Of a DNA stretch of 64,000 bases, positions 17,299-27,152 are shown piece by piece. The stretch lies in NCBI RefSeq assembly GCF_000011965.2, contig NC_006569.1:427612-491611 (forward strand), read 5' to 3'. A model generated the notes under the pieces. The model was not told where the DNA came from, searched no databases, and saw only the letters and a list, made by a program, of their open reading frames with translations. A program made the position numbers and the translations under genes. Position 1 is the first letter of the stretch, and each line of letters opens with the position of its first letter. This DNA comes from Ruegeria pomeroyi DSS-3. GTDB lineage: Bacteria > Pseudomonadota > Alphaproteobacteria > Rhodobacterales > Rhodobacteraceae.

Positions 17299-17601
17299 AT
17301 GTATGAGGAAATCGAATTTCTGCGCAGCCGGACCGATGAATTGCTGGTTCAGGTGCTGTCGCAATGGAGCGCAAGCGTGATGTCGAGCCGCGACCGCGGT
17401 CTGCCGCCCTATAGCAGCCTGGCCGCCGATCTGGCGGCGGCGCGCGACCGGCTGGCCGCAGCCGCCCAGGCGGCGGTCGAGCTGGACGGCTGGGACTATG
17501 TTGTCGAGTGCGACGAGGTGAGCGGCGAGGAACGGGTCGAGATGGATGTCGAAACCCGCGAGGTCAAATCGACCACCGTCCGCAAGGGTGGCCGCAAATG
17601 A
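17299..17601 (+). CDS. R-body locus small protein, 100 aa
   Basis: 100 residues from ATG 17299 (AGAGAG upstream). Amphipathic helix at 1-30 (MYEEIEFLRSRTDELLVQVL), an Ala-rich helix at about 45-70 (LAADLAAARDRLAAAAQAAVEL), and an acidic C-terminal beta-like part (WDYVVECDEVSGEERVEMDVETREV). Its TGA overlaps the next ATG (ATGA), so the two products are probably made together. No family is recognised; role in R-body formation is by context. Confidence 0.65.
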   Translation: MYEEIEFLRSRTDELLVQVLSQWSASVMSSRDRGLPPYSSLAADLAAARDRLAAAAQAAVELDGWDYVVECDEVSGEERVEMDVETREVKSTTVRKGGRK

Positions 17602-18221
17602 GTGGATTTGCCGAAGAGTTGCCCCGCCTGCTGGCGGTGGGTCGCAACTGGGTCGGGCGCGAGCTGCACGAGGACGAGGTGATCGGTCTGGTGAACTGGC
17701 TCAAGTCCGAAACCGCCCATAACCCCGCTGCCGCAGGTCAGATCGACCGCGGGCTGGCTGCCGCCTCGTCGGTGATCGCCCAGGGCCGTCAGGCCGCCGA
17801 AGGCGCCATTGCCGATGCGTTCCGCTCGGTGCGCGGCGCGCCAGCGCCGCCACAGGCCCCGGGCCAGGCGCCACCGCCCTCGCTGCACGAGCGGGTGACG
17901 CGCACCGAACAGCGGGTACTGGAACAGGTGTTGAAATCGGGGGTCGTGGGCGAGGCCCGGATCGACCCGGCGATGGAGGCACAATTCGCCCAGCTGGCAG
18001 AGCATCTGGCCAATCTGATCGAGACCGAGGTGGTGCGTCAGGTCGAACTGCGCATGGTCGAGTTCGACGCCCGCACCGGCGCCCGGATCGAGGCTCAGAG
18101 CGCTCAGGTGGTCGAGCTGTGCAACCAGCTTTCGGCCGAGATCCGTCAGCAGCTGGCCCGCGACCTGCGTGCCGAGACCGCCCTGCGCCCTGCGCGCCCC
18201 GCCGCACAGAAAAAGAGCTAA
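17598..18221 (+). CDS. R-body locus coiled-coil protein, 207 aa
   Basis: 207 residues, starting at the ATG that overlaps the previous stop. N-terminal helical part, a Pro/Ala linker around residues 75-95 (PAPPQAPGQAPPP), then long heptad-like helices through about residue 195 (FAQLAEHLANLIETEVVRQVELRMVEF; AQSAQVVELCNQLSAEIRQQLA). The tail is basic (RPAAQKKS). No enzyme motif. The coiled-coil character fits a scaffold or nucleation role for ribbons, which is inference. Confidence 0.65.
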   Translation: MSGFAEELPRLLAVGRNWVGRELHEDEVIGLVNWLKSETAHNPAAAGQIDRGLAAASSVIAQGRQAAEGAIADAFRSVRGAPAPPQAPGQAPPPSLHERVTRTEQRVLEQVLKSGVVGEARIDPAMEAQFAQLAEHLANLIETEVVRQVELRMVEFDARTGARIEAQSAQVVELCNQLSAEIRQQLARDLRAETALRPARPAAQKKS

Positions 18222-18228
18222 CCTGTTT

Positions 18229-18252
18229 TCACGAAACGGATTTCACCGCGTC
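18229..18252 (+). promoter_or_regulatory. Reb promoter-like element 2 (TCACGAA-N10-CCGCGTC)
   Basis: TCACGAA at 18229-18235 and CCGCGTC at 18246-18252, in the 69-nt gap before the second rebB, ending 38 nt before its ATG, exactly as for element 1. Confidence 0.5.
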
Positions 18253-18290
18253 AATATCGGTAAGACCCCAACCGCAAAGGAGCACTCCGA

Positions 18291-18614
18291 ATGCCTTACA
18301 ACACCGCAGTAAACTCTCAGATCACGGACGCGGTGACCCAGTCCAACGTCCAGGTGGTCGCTCAGGCGCCCGCGATGGCGATGGGCTCGGTCTATCAGTC
18401 GATGGCCCATTCGACCGGCATCCTGCTGCAGAACTCGGTTGCCGCCGCCCAGCAGCAAAGCGCGCTGAGCCAGGCCGCCGCCAACCAGGGCGTCATGCAG
18501 ATCTACTCGCTGGACACCACCGCCGCGGCGGGGGCCAGCGAAAAGATCGGACAGGTGGGCACGCCGGACCAGATGTCCAGCCTGCTGGCGGTCCTCAACT
18601 CGTTCGGCGGCTGA
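18291..18614 (+). CDS. RebB-family R-body protein, copy 2
   Basis: 107 residues. Core NSQITDAVTQSNVQVV, then APAMAMGSVYQSMAHSTGILLQNSV and QGVMQIYSLDTT, all matching the RebB/killing-trait family. AAGGAG stands before the ATG. It is a tandem paralogue of the next gene: both protein and DNA are nearly the same through the first 85 codons, so they arose by local duplication. R-bodies are ribbons that unroll to burst membranes in Caedibacter; in free-living bacteria the role is unsettled. Confidence 0.9.
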   Translation: MPYNTAVNSQITDAVTQSNVQVVAQAPAMAMGSVYQSMAHSTGILLQNSVAAAQQQSALSQAAANQGVMQIYSLDTTAAAGASEKIGQVGTPDQMSSLLAVLNSFGG

Positions 18615-18664
18615 TCCGGCGAACCCCACTTCGATAAACCCAGTGCCAAACAAGGAGACAGATC

Positions 18665-19009
18665 ATGACTTGGCCGACAGCAGTAAATGACCAGATCACC
18701 GACGCGGTGACCCAGTCCAACGTCAAGGTCGTGGGCGAAGCGCCCGCGATGGCGATGGGCACGGTCTATCAGACCATGGCCCATTCGACCGGCATCCTGT
18801 TCGAAAACGCGGTGGCCGCCGCGCAGCAGCAGAACGCGCTGAGCCAGGCCGCCTCGAACCAGGGCGTGATGCAGATCTATTCGCTGGACACCACCGCGAC
18901 GGCAGGGGCCAGCGAGAAGATCGGTCAGACCGGCGTCGCCGACAACCTGACCAGCCTGCTGACCGTGCTGAACGCGTTCAAGCGCCCGCAGCAGCCCGGC
19001 GGTATCTGA
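18665..19009 (+). CDS. RebB-family R-body protein, copy 3
   Basis: 114 residues, starting after CAAGGAGACAG. Core NDQITDAVTQSNVKVV, MGTVYQTMAHSTGILFENAV and QGVMQIYSLDTTATAG, very close to copy 2 but with a longer, basic-and-proline C-terminus (FKRPQQPGGI). The 50-nt gap to copy 2 lacks the bipartite element, so the two are cotranscribed. Two near-identical copies may be alternating ribbon subunits, as several Reb proteins are required in characterised systems. Confidence 0.9.
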   Translation: MTWPTAVNDQITDAVTQSNVKVVGEAPAMAMGTVYQTMAHSTGILFENAVAAAQQQNALSQAASNQGVMQIYSLDTTATAGASEKIGQTGVADNLTSLLTVLNAFKRPQQPGGI

Positions 19010-19032
19010 TCCCGCCACCTGCACCGGGAGAG

Positions 19033-19062
19033 CGGGGCGTGCCGTCGGGCGCGCCCCGTTTT
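19033..19062 (+). terminator. Intrinsic terminator of the R-body operon
   Basis: CGGGGCG / CGCCCCG arms with a 12-nt loop followed by TTTT, 23 nt after the last rebB stop. It separates the plus-strand reb genes from the convergent anthranilate operon. Confidence 0.7.
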
Positions 19063-19073
19063 CATGTGCCGGA

Positions 19074-19469
19074 TCAGTCGATGACGGCGGTGGCCTCGAT
19101 CTCGACCAGCGCGTCATCTTCGACCAGGCCGGATACCACCACCATGGCCATGGCCGGGAAATGGCGGCCCATCACCTTGCGATAGCTGGCGCCGATCTCG
19201 GATTGGCGGGCCATGTATTCCTTCTTGTCGATCACGTACCAGGTCAGCCGGGTGATGTGTTCGGCCCGACCGCCGGCGGCCTCGACCACATCCAGGATAT
19301 TGCGCAGCGCCTGCTCCATCTGGCCGATGAAATCGTGGCTTTCGAACTGCTGCTGCGCGTTCCAGCCGATCTGTCCGCCGACATAGAGATGCCCGTCGCG
19401 GGTCAGCATTCCGTTGGCATATCCCTTGGCGGGTGCCCAGCCCTCGGGCTGGATGGTCTTGTGGGTCAT
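19074..19469 (-). CDS. RidA-family protein of the anthranilate operon
   Basis: 131 residues of the YjgF/RidA fold: GYANGMLTRDGHLYVGGQIGW, NILDVVEAAGGRAEHITRLTWYVIDKKEY and the C-terminal ALVEIEATAVI strand. The Arg/Glu pocket common to imine-hydrolysing members is suggested by ITRLTWYV and LVEIEA. Last gene of the minus-strand operon, 13 nt after the CoA ligase. The 2-aminobenzoyl-CoA route yields an enamine/imine-type alicyclic intermediate, so this RidA may catalyse deamination there (inference). Confidence 0.83.
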   Translation of the reverse strand: MTHKTIQPEGWAPAKGYANGMLTRDGHLYVGGQIGWNAQQQFESHDFIGQMEQALRNILDVVEAAGGRAEHITRLTWYVIDKKEYMARQSEIGASYRKVMGRHFPAMAMVVVSGLVEDDALVEIEATAVID

Positions 19470-19482
19470 GTCTGGCCTCCGT

Positions 19483-21105
19483 TTACTGAATGTCCGTGCG
19501 CAAGCGGAAGCGCTGGATCTTGCCGGTCTGAGTCTTGGGCAGCGCCTCGATGAAGCGGACGCTGCGCGGGTATTTGTAGGGGGCGATGGTCGCCTTGACG
19601 TGATCCTGCAAGGTCTTGACCATCAGCGCGTCGCCGGTATGCCCCGGCGTCAGCACCACATGGGCCTCGACGATATGGCCGCGCGCCTCGTCCGGGGCGC
19701 CGATGACGCCGCATTCGGCCACTGCCGGATGCGACAGCAGCGCCGCCTCGACCTCGGGTCCGGCGATGTTGTAACCCGAGCTGACGATCATGTCGTCGCT
19801 GCGAGCAGCGAAATGTAGATAGCCATCATCGTCCATCACGAAACTGTCGCCGGTCACGTTCCAGCCGTTCTGCACATATCCCGACTGCCGGTCATCGGCC
19901 AAATAGCGGCAGCCGGTCGGGCCGCGCACCGCCAGCCGTCCGACCTCGCCGCGCGGCGCTTCGTTGCCATTCTCGTCGAGAATACGCACCTGATACCCCG
20001 TCACCGGCTTGCCGGTGCAGGCGGGGCGGTGGTCGTCGAACCGGTTCGAGATGAAGATATGCAGCATTTCGGTGGCGCCGATCCCGTCGAGCATCGGCTT
20101 GCCGGTCTTGGCGATCCATTCGTCATAGACCGGTGCGGGCAGGGTCTCGCCCGCCGAAACCGCCGCCCGAAGCGAGCTGAGGTCTGCGCCTTCCTCCATC
20201 GCCTTGAGCATGAAGCGATAGGCGGTCGGCGCGGTGAAACAGACGGTGGCGCGGTATTGCTGGATGATCTCGACCATGTTGGGCGGGCTTGCCTGTTCCA
20301 GCAGGGTCGCGGCGGCGCCAAAGCGCAGCGGAAACACCGCCAGGCCGCCCAGGCCAAATGTAAAGGCCAGCGGCGGCGAGCCGATGAACACATCCTCGGG
20401 CACCACCCCCAGCACCTCGCGCGCATAACCATCGGCGATGATCAGCAGGTCGCGATGGAAATGCATCGTCGCCTTGGGGTCGCCCGTGGTGCCCGAAGTG
20501 AACCCCAACAGCGCCACATCGTCCCGCCCGGTTTCGACCGCCTGAAACCGCACCGGTTTTTGCAGCGCCAGCCGGTCCAGCTCGGCATCGTGGTTCGAGG
20601 TGCCATCAAAGCCCACCACCGTGCGCAGGTGTTTCGAGGTCTTGGCGCAGCTGACCAGCTCCTCCATCAGCCGTGTGTCACACAGCGCATGGGTGATCTC
20701 GGCCTTGTCGATGATCTTGGCCAGCTCGCCCGCGCGCAGCATCGGCATGGTGTTGACCACCACCGCGCCCGCCTTGGTCGCGGCCAGCCAGCAGGCCACC
20801 ATGGCCGGGTTGTTGGCCGAGCGGATCAGCACCCGGTTGCCCGGCTTCACGCCCAGATCCTCGACCAGCACATGGGCCAGCCGGTTGGTCCAGTCGCTGA
20901 GTTCCTTGTAGGTGCGCCGCCGGCCGTTGCCGATCAGCGCGGTATGGTCGCCAAAGCCCTTGTCGACCATGGCATCGGTCAGCTCGACCCCGACATTCAG
21001 GTGCTCGGGATAGTCGAACCCGTCAAGCAGGAAATCGGGCCATTGATCCGTCGGCGGCAGGTTGTCCCGGGTGAAGGTGTCGATATGTGCGCTTGGTCCC
21101 AGCAT
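19483..21105 (-). CDS. abmG: 2-aminobenzoate-CoA ligase (AMP-forming)
   Basis: 540 residues of the adenylate-forming family. ATP-binding loop GFTSGTTGDPKATMHFHRD, motif GIGATEMLHIFISNR, and C-terminal catalytic lysine region PKTQTGKIQRFRLR. LNVGVELTDAMVDKG near the N-terminus and the whole architecture resemble benzoate/2-aminobenzoate-CoA ligases. It activates anthranilate to 2-aminobenzoyl-CoA with ATP and CoA. Assignment to anthranilate rests on the monooxygenase/reductase at the head of the same operon and on adjacent tryptophan catabolic genes. Benzoate itself is an alternative substrate. Confidence 0.83.
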   Translation of the reverse strand: MLGPSAHIDTFTRDNLPPTDQWPDFLLDGFDYPEHLNVGVELTDAMVDKGFGDHTALIGNGRRRTYKELSDWTNRLAHVLVEDLGVKPGNRVLIRSANNPAMVACWLAATKAGAVVVNTMPMLRAGELAKIIDKAEITHALCDTRLMEELVSCAKTSKHLRTVVGFDGTSNHDAELDRLALQKPVRFQAVETGRDDVALLGFTSGTTGDPKATMHFHRDLLIIADGYAREVLGVVPEDVFIGSPPLAFTFGLGGLAVFPLRFGAAATLLEQASPPNMVEIIQQYRATVCFTAPTAYRFMLKAMEEGADLSSLRAAVSAGETLPAPVYDEWIAKTGKPMLDGIGATEMLHIFISNRFDDHRPACTGKPVTGYQVRILDENGNEAPRGEVGRLAVRGPTGCRYLADDRQSGYVQNGWNVTGDSFVMDDDGYLHFAARSDDMIVSSGYNIAGPEVEAALLSHPAVAECGVIGAPDEARGHIVEAHVVLTPGHTGDALMVKTLQDHVKATIAPYKYPRSVRFIEALPKTQTGKIQRFRLRTDIQ

Positions 21106-21108
21106 GGT

Positions 21109-21561
21109 TCAGTCATTCGCCTCGGGCGGCAGGAAATCGACCTCGTGCTGGGCCGAGAGTTCGACCACCCGTTCGACATCCTCCAGATTGTCCAGCGCCT
21201 CGAACAGCTCTTTCAGCTTGCGCGCGGGCGAGACCCAGAACAGCGCGCGGGCCGGTTTGTCGGATTTGTTGAAATATCCATGCGGGATGCCCTTGGGCAT
21301 GCGTACCAGATCGCCGGCGCGTGCCTTGGACCAGACCCCGTCCAGCTTCAGGTCCAGCTCGCCCTCCTGCACCAGGATGAATTCATCCTGGGTGGGGTGG
21401 ACATGCACGGGCACGAACTGGCCCGGTTCCGAGTTCGTCTCAAAGGCAAAGGTCGTCTCGCAAACCGCCTTGGGGTAATAGGTCTGGCCCAGAATGTTCC
21501 AGACCACACCGTCATAGCCGGTGCCGTTTTCGGTAATGCCCTTTTCCAGATCCTTGGTCAT
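21109..21561 (-). CDS. Cupin-domain protein of the anthranilate operon
   Basis: About 150 residues from the ATG after GGAGGAGAGACC (start MTKDLEKG, preferred to an ATG 15 nt upstream). Single cupin barrel with the metal-type motif PVHVHPTQDEFILVQEGELDL and a second motif PKGIPHGYFN. Could be a small dioxygenase, an isomerase or a non-enzymatic binding protein. Four bases separate it from the ligase gene. Its role in the pathway is not known to me. Confidence 0.78.
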   Translation of the reverse strand: MTKDLEKGITENGTGYDGVVWNILGQTYYPKAVCETTFAFETNSEPGQFVPVHVHPTQDEFILVQEGELDLKLDGVWSKARAGDLVRMPKGIPHGYFNKSDKPARALFWVSPARKLKELFEALDNLEDVERVVELSAQHEVDFLPPEAND

Positions 21562-21589
21562 GGTCTCTCCTCCCATTGACGTTTCGGTC

Positions 21590-22732
21590 TTATCCCTGCG
21601 CCAGCACCTGTCTGGCGATCACCACCCGCTGCACGTCGCTGGCGCCCTCGTAGATGCGCAGGGCGCGGATATCGCGATACAGTTCCTCGACCTTTTCGCC
21701 GCGCCGCACCCCGTCGCCGCCGAACAGTTGCACCGCCTTGTCGATCACCTGTTGGGCGTGGTCTGTGGAATAGAGCTTGGCCATCGCCGCCTCGCGGCTG
21801 ACGCGCGGGGCGCCCATATCCTTGGCCCAGGCGGCGCGATAGGTGAGCAGCGCGCTGGCATCCACATCCAGGGCCATATCGGCGATATGGCCCTGCACCA
21901 TTTGCAGATCGAACAGCGGCGCGCCCTGCACCTGTCGTGTGGTGACGCGCGCCAGCGACTCGTCCAGCGCACGGCGGGCAAATCCAAGCGCCGCCGCCGC
22001 CACGGTCGAGCGGAATACGTCCAGCACCGCCATCGCCACCTTGAACCCTTCTCCGGGCGCGCCCAAGAGCGCCGATTTCGGCACCCGTACATCTGTAAAG
22101 CGCAGCCGCGCCAGCGGGTGCGGCGCCATCACTTCGAGCCGTTCGACCACCTCGAACCCCGGCAGACCCGCTGGCAGGACAAAGGCGCTGAGCCCGCGCG
22201 CGCCGGGCGCCTCGCCCGTGCGGGCAATGAGCGTGTAGACATCGGCAATGCCGCCGTTCGAGATCCAGGTCTTTTCGCCGTTCAGCACGTAATCGTCACC
22301 ATCGGCGGTGGCGGTCATGGTCGAATTGGCCACGTCCGAGCCCGATTGCGGTTCGGTCAGCGCAAAGGCCGCGATCGCCTGACCGCTGCGGGTGAGCGGT
22401 AGCCATTCGGCCTGCTGTTCGGGGGTGCCAAACAGCGAGATCGCCCCGGTGCCCAGTCCCTGCATGGCAAAGGCGAAATCGGCCAGCCCGTCATGGCGGG
22501 CGAGGATCTCACGGCTGAGGCAGAGGGTCCGCACATCCAGCCTCTCGCCCTCGACCGCCGCAGTGGCCTGCAACCAGCCGCCCGCGCCCAGATCCGCCAC
22601 CAGCTTGCGGCAGGCCGCGTCAATGTCGCCGTGATCCACATGCAGGCGCGCGCACCAGCCCTCCATCGCCTCGGCGCGGGCGCGATGGGTCTCGTCGAAA
22701 AACGGCCAGGTCAGGAAGCTGCGGTCTGCCAT
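21590..22732 (-). CDS. Acyl-CoA dehydrogenase of the anthranilate operon
   Basis: 380 residues. Typical signatures: [37 protein letters not shown], and the C-terminal [41 protein letters not shown] with Glu in IYEGAS as the likely catalytic base. Forms enoyl-CoA from acyl-CoA using FAD and electron-transfer flavoprotein. ATG 22732 follows GGAGGAAAG. In this operon it probably dehydrogenates an alicyclic CoA ester produced from 2-aminobenzoyl-CoA. Confidence 0.87.
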   Translation of the reverse strand: MADRSFLTWPFFDETHRARAEAMEGWCARLHVDHGDIDAACRKLVADLGAGGWLQATAAVEGERLDVRTLCLSREILARHDGLADFAFAMQGLGTGAISLFGTPEQQAEWLPLTRSGQAIAAFALTEPQSGSDVANSTMTATADGDDYVLNGEKTWISNGGIADVYTLIARTGEAPGARGLSAFVLPAGLPGFEVVERLEVMAPHPLARLRFTDVRVPKSALLGAPGEGFKVAMAVLDVFRSTVAAAALGFARRALDESLARVTTRQVQGAPLFDLQMVQGHIADMALDVDASALLTYRAAWAKDMGAPRVSREAAMAKLYSTDHAQQVIDKAVQLFGGDGVRRGEKVEELYRDIRALRIYEGASDVQRVVIARQVLAQG

Positions 22733-22784
22733 CTCTTTCCTCCAAGGGGCTTCATTCCGCCCCAAATACTCAATTGCGCTGGCC

Positions 22785-23588
22785 TCAATCGCCCAAAAAG
22801 ACGGGTTTTTCCTTGGCCACAAAGGCGCGGTAGGCGCGTTCGAAATCGCCGGTCTGCATGCAGATCGCCTGTGCCTGCGCCTCGGCCTCGATCGCCTGTT
22901 CGATCGACATCGACCATTCCTGCGCCAGCATGGTCTTGGTGATCATATGGCCGAAATTCGGGCCAGCCGCGATTTGCGAGGCCAGTTTGCGGGCCTCGTC
23001 CTCCAGTGCGTCCGCCGCCACCAGCCGGTTGTGAAAGCCCCAGGCGGCGCCCTCGTCAGCATTCATCGCGCGGCCGGTATAGAGCAGTTCCGCCGCGCGG
23101 CCCTGACCGATGATGCGGGGCAGGATGGCGCAGGCGCCCATGTCGCAGCCGGCCAGTCCTACGCGGGTAAAGAGAAAGGCCACCTTGGCCTCGGGCGTGG
23201 CGATGCGCAGGTCAGAGGCCATAGCAATGATCGCGCCCGCGCCCACGCAGATGCCGTCGATGGCGGCGATCACCGGCTTGCCGCAATTGATCATCGCCTT
23301 GACCAGATCGCCGGTCATGCGGGTGAATTGCAGCAGCTCTTTCATGTTCATCCGGGTGAGCGGCCCGATGATGTCATGCACATCGCCGCCCGAGCTGAAA
23401 TTGCCGCCGTTCGAGGCAAAGACCACCGCCTTGATGTCGTCATTGTAATGCAGGTCGCGGAACCAGTCGCGCAGCTCGGCATAGCTGTCGAAGGTCAGCG
23501 GGTTCTTGCGCTCGGGCCGGTCCAGCGCGATGCGCGCGATGCCGTCCTCGATGGTACACAGGAAATGGGTGGTGTCGGCGGCGCTCAT
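22785..23588 (-). CDS. Enoyl-CoA hydratase/isomerase family protein
   Basis: 267 residues of the crotonase fold: [23 protein letters not shown], the oxyanion-hole segment [18 protein letters not shown] and [25 protein letters not shown]. The ATG at 23588 overlaps the MarR stop (ATGA). It likely hydrates or opens the ring-derived CoA ester in the anthranilate route. The usual catalytic Glu positions are not obvious by eye, so the exact reaction is open. Confidence 0.86.
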   Translation of the reverse strand: MSAADTTHFLCTIEDGIARIALDRPERKNPLTFDSYAELRDWFRDLHYNDDIKAVVFASNGGNFSSGGDVHDIIGPLTRMNMKELLQFTRMTGDLVKAMINCGKPVIAAIDGICVGAGAIIAMASDLRIATPEAKVAFLFTRVGLAGCDMGACAILPRIIGQGRAAELLYTGRAMNADEGAAWGFHNRLVAADALEDEARKLASQIAAGPNFGHMITKTMLAQEWSMSIEQAIEAEAQAQAICMQTGDFERAYRAFVAKEKPVFLGD

Positions 23589-24052
23589 GATTTTCCCTCT
23601 GTCAGAATGCGGTCCAGCGTGGCGGTGATCGCACGCGCCTCGTCGGCGTCGAGCGACCCCAGCAGGCCGTCGACCCAAGTTTCGTGGCGTGCGGCCTGGC
23701 GAGCGAATTCCTCTTCGCCCTTGCGGGTCAGACGAACCCGGTTGGCGCGGCGGTCGCCCGGCACCGGTTCGCGCAGCACATGGCCGTCCTCGACCAGCCG
23801 TTCGATGATGCCGGTGACATTGCCGTTCGACACCTTCAGGAGGCCCGACAGCTCGCTCATCTTCAGCCCGCCTGCGTTGCGGGCCAGCGCGCTCATCACG
23901 TCAAAGCGCGGCAGGGTCGAGGCGAACTCGGTGCGCAGGTTCTCGCGCAGCCCCGATTCCACCGCGCGCGTGGTTTTGAGCAATTTCAGCCAGAGGCGCA
24001 GCCGCGCCTTGCTGTCCGGCCCGGCATCGGGGCGGGGGTTGGGTGCGCTCAT
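23585..24052 (-). CDS. MarR-family regulator of the anthranilate operon
   Basis: 155 residues. Winged HTH with [44 protein letters not shown] and the wing [17 protein letters not shown]. MarR regulators in aromatic-CoA clusters (for example BadR or CouR types) commonly respond to CoA thioesters. Its ATG overlaps the SDR stop and its stop overlaps the hydratase start, so it is fully embedded in the operon. The perfect inverted repeat at 27153-27188 is its best candidate operator (inference). Confidence 0.86.
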   Translation of the reverse strand: MSAPNPRPDAGPDSKARLRLWLKLLKTTRAVESGLRENLRTEFASTLPRFDVMSALARNAGGLKMSELSGLLKVSNGNVTGIIERLVEDGHVLREPVPGDRRANRVRLTRKGEEEFARQAARHETWVDGLLGSLDADEARAITATLDRILTEGKS

Positions 24053-24807
24053 ATCTCTCCTCCCGACAGGGCAAGGGCATGGCCGTTCACCGATCGGGCG
24101 GCCTGGGAACACAGCCAGAGGACCGCGCCCGCCACCTCGTCCACTTGAATGAACCGGTCCTGCGGATTGCCCTTGCGCAGCGACTTTGCCGCAGCTTCCG
24201 CGCTCAGGCCGGTCTTGTCCACGATATTGGCGATCGAGCGGTCCAGCATCGGGGTTTCGATGAAGCCGGGGCAGATGGCGTTTGCGGTCACGCCCGTGCG
24301 GCCCAGTTCCACCGCCAGCGCCCGGATCAGTCCCACGACCCCGTGTTTGGCGGCGCAATAGCCCGCCACATAGGGATACCCCTTGAGCCCGGCGGTCGAG
24401 GCGATGGCGATCAGCCGACCCGCGCCCGCGGTTTCCATATCCGCAAGCCCCGCCTGAAAGCTGTTGAACACGCCCTTGAGGTTCACATCCAGCATCTGCT
24501 GGAACCCCTCGGCGGACATTTTCCGGAACGGTGTGCTGTCGGCGGCGCCCGCGTTGGCGACCACCACGCCCACCGGCCCGTTCAGCTCGCGTGCCTGCCG
24601 AAAGGCGGTGCGAACCGCCTGCGGATCGGTCACGTCGCAGGTGACCCATCCGATGAACTTGTGCTGTTTGGCGACCTCGCGCAGCGGTGCCTCGCGGCGG
24701 CCCAGCACGGTGACCTTGGCGCCGGCATGGGCCAGCGCCTCGGCAATCGCGGCGCCGGTTCCGGTGCCGCCGCCTGTCACCACAGCATGGGCGCCCTCCA
24801 GCATCAT
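24049..24807 (-). CDS. Short-chain dehydrogenase/reductase of the anthranilate operon
   Basis: 252 residues. Cofactor motif [21 protein letters not shown], catalytic Tyr-Lys in [14 protein letters not shown] with Ser in IAIASTAG, and NAGAAD. Begins at one of two consecutive ATGs (24807 or 24804) overlapping the monooxygenase/reductase stop. It probably oxidises or reduces a hydroxyl/keto group on the alicyclic CoA ester after dearomatisation. NAD versus NADP preference cannot be settled by eye. Confidence 0.87.
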   Translation of the reverse strand: MMLEGAHAVVTGGGTGTGAAIAEALAHAGAKVTVLGRREAPLREVAKQHKFIGWVTCDVTDPQAVRTAFRQARELNGPVGVVVANAGAADSTPFRKMSAEGFQQMLDVNLKGVFNSFQAGLADMETAGAGRLIAIASTAGLKGYPYVAGYCAAKHGVVGLIRALAVELGRTGVTANAICPGFIETPMLDRSIANIVDKTGLSAEAAAKSLRKGNPQDRFIQVDEVAGAVLWLCSQAARSVNGHALALSGGEI

Positions 24808-27098
24808 GCGCGGATCTCCGTCTCGGCGTCACGGTCGGCCAGGCGCCAGGCCTGATCGCGGCCCGCCAGATAAGGCAGCGGCCAGTCGGCGTGGCGGTCG
24901 CCGATGCGGGCGGCCTCGTGCAGGGTCCAATAGGGGTCGGCCAGATGCGGGCGGCCCACGCAGATCAGGTCGGCCCGGCCCGCCATCAGGATCGAGTTGG
25001 CATGGTCGGCCTCATAGATATTGCCCACCGCCATGGTGGCGATACCGGTCTCGTTGCGGATGCGATCCGAGAACGGGGTCTGGAACATGCGGCCATAGAC
25101 CGGCTTGGCCTCGATCGAGGTCTGGCCCGCCGAGACGTCGATGATATCGGCGCCCGCCGCGTGGAACATGGCCGCGATCTTGACCGCCTCCTCTGGCGTG
25201 ACACCGGCCTCTTCCACCCAGTCATTGGCCGAGATGCGCACCGAAAGGGGGCGCTCTTCGGCCCAAGCGGCCCTCATCGCGGTGAACACTTCCAGCGGAT
25301 AGCGCATGCGGTTTTCCAGCGAGCCGCCATATTCGTCGCTGCGATTGTTCGACATCGGCGAGATGAAGGAGGAGATCAGATAGCCATGCGCGGCGTGCAG
25401 CTCGATCATGTCGAAACCCGCCCGCTCGGCCATTTGCGCGGCCGCGACGAACTGATCGCGCACCGCGTCCATATCCGCCCGCGTCATCTCGCGTGGGGTG
25501 GCATTGTTGGCGGACCACGGGATGGGCGAGGCAGAGATCAGGTCCCAGTTCTCGGCTTTCAGCGGCGCGTCCATCGTCTCCCAGCCCAGTTGGGTCGAGC
25601 CCTTGCGCCCGGAATGGCCGATCTGGCAGCAGATTTTCGCGCTCGTCTCGCCATGCACGAAATCTGTCAGCCGTTTCCAAGCGGCCTCATGCTCGGGCGC
25701 ATAGAGACCGGGACAGCCCGGCGTGATGCGGCCCTTGGGGCTGACACAGGTCATCTCGGTATAGACCAGTCCCGCGCCGCCCTTGGCACGTTCGCCGTAA
25801 TGGATCAGATGCCAGTCGGTCGGGCAGCCATCGACCGCCTTGTATTGCGCCATGGGTGAGACCACGATGCGGTTCTTCAACTCCATGTCGCGCAGGCGAA
25901 AGGGGGCGAACATCGGCGCGCGCACGGGTTCGGCCGCAGCGCCCGCGCGGGTCTGGAACCATTGTTCGGCCGAGCGCAGCCAGTCGGCATCGCGCAGGCG
26001 CAGGTTCTCGTGGCTGATCCGCTGGCTGCGGGTCAGCAGCGAATAGTTGAACTGCACCGGATCCATGTCCAGATACCGTTCGACCTGCTCGAACCATTCC
26101 AGCGAGTTGCGCGCCGCCGATTGCAGGCGCAACACCTCGAGGCGGCGTTCCTCCTGATAGCGCTCGAACGCGCTTTCCATCGTTGGCTCGGAATGCAGGT
26201 AGGTGGCCAGCGAAATGGCGCTGTCAAAGGCAAGGCGTGAGCCCGAGCCGATCGAGAAATGCGCGGTTGCCGCCGCGTCGCCCATCAGCACCACGTTTTC
26301 ATGGTGCCATTTCTCGCAGAGCACGCGGGGAAAGTTGATCCAGACCGCCGAGCCGCGCAGGTGGCTGGCATTGGACATCAGCGCATGACCGCCCAGATGC
26401 GCGGCAAAGATACGCTCGCAGGTGGCGACGCTGTCTTCCTTGGACATATGCTCGAATCCCCAGGCGTCCCAGGTCTCCTGGCTGCATTCCACGATCACCG
26501 TCGCGGTGTCCTCGTCGAACTGATAGGCATGCACCCACATCCAGCCATGTTCGGTCTTTTCGAAGATGAAGGTGAAGGCGTCGTCGAATTTCTGGTGGGT
26601 GCCAAGCCAGATGAACTTGCACTGCCGGGTGTCGATATCGGGTTTGAAATGCGCGGCCAGATCGCTGCGCACGCGCGAGTTCAGCCCGTCGCAAGCGACC
26701 ACCAGATCGTATTCAGCCTGATACTCGGCGATGGGCCGCGCCTCGGTCTGGAATTGCAGATCGACGCCAAGTTCCCGCGCGCGATCCTGAAGCAGGAGCA
26801 ACATCGCCTTGCGCCCGATCCCGGCAAAACCGTGCCCGCCCGAGACGGTGCGCACCCCGTCATGCACCACCGCGATATCGTCCCAATAGGCAAAGTTCGA
26901 ACGGATCGTCTCGGCGCTGATGGGGTCGTTGGCGGCCAGGTTTTCCAGCGCGTCATCGCTCAGCACCACGCCCCAGCCGAATGTATCGTCCCCCTTGTTG
27001 CGCTCGATCACGCTGACCTGATGCGAAGGGTCGCGCAGCTTCATCGAAATGGCGAAATACAGCCCCGCCGGACCGCCACCCAGACATGCGATACGCAT
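24804..27098 (-). CDS. 2-aminobenzoyl-CoA monooxygenase/reductase
   Basis: 764 residues in two fused halves. The N-terminal half (1 to about 390) is an aromatic-ring flavin monooxygenase ([14 protein letters not shown] near the start, [29 protein letters not shown]). The C-terminal half is an old-yellow-enzyme-like reductase ([56 protein letters not shown]). This exact fusion is known for the enzyme that hydroxylates and reduces 2-aminobenzoyl-CoA in aerobic anthranilate degradation (first described in Azoarcus). First gene of the minus-strand operon. Salicylyl-CoA 5-hydroxylase is a related fusion-bearing alternative. Confidence 0.88.
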   Translation of the reverse strand: MRIACLGGGPAGLYFAISMKLRDPSHQVSVIERNKGDDTFGWGVVLSDDALENLAANDPISAETIRSNFAYWDDIAVVHDGVRTVSGGHGFAGIGRKAMLLLLQDRARELGVDLQFQTEARPIAEYQAEYDLVVACDGLNSRVRSDLAAHFKPDIDTRQCKFIWLGTHQKFDDAFTFIFEKTEHGWMWVHAYQFDEDTATVIVECSQETWDAWGFEHMSKEDSVATCERIFAAHLGGHALMSNASHLRGSAVWINFPRVLCEKWHHENVVLMGDAAATAHFSIGSGSRLAFDSAISLATYLHSEPTMESAFERYQEERRLEVLRLQSAARNSLEWFEQVERYLDMDPVQFNYSLLTRSQRISHENLRLRDADWLRSAEQWFQTRAGAAAEPVRAPMFAPFRLRDMELKNRIVVSPMAQYKAVDGCPTDWHLIHYGERAKGGAGLVYTEMTCVSPKGRITPGCPGLYAPEHEAAWKRLTDFVHGETSAKICCQIGHSGRKGSTQLGWETMDAPLKAENWDLISASPIPWSANNATPREMTRADMDAVRDQFVAAAQMAERAGFDMIELHAAHGYLISSFISPMSNNRSDEYGGSLENRMRYPLEVFTAMRAAWAEERPLSVRISANDWVEEAGVTPEEAVKIAAMFHAAGADIIDVSAGQTSIEAKPVYGRMFQTPFSDRIRNETGIATMAVGNIYEADHANSILMAGRADLICVGRPHLADPYWTLHEAARIGDRHADWPLPYLAGRDQAWRLADRDAETEIRA

Positions 27099-27152
27099 TG
27101 CATCCTCCCTCGCAAGATACGCTGATTGAGAATGAGGATACGGGGATTCGGG

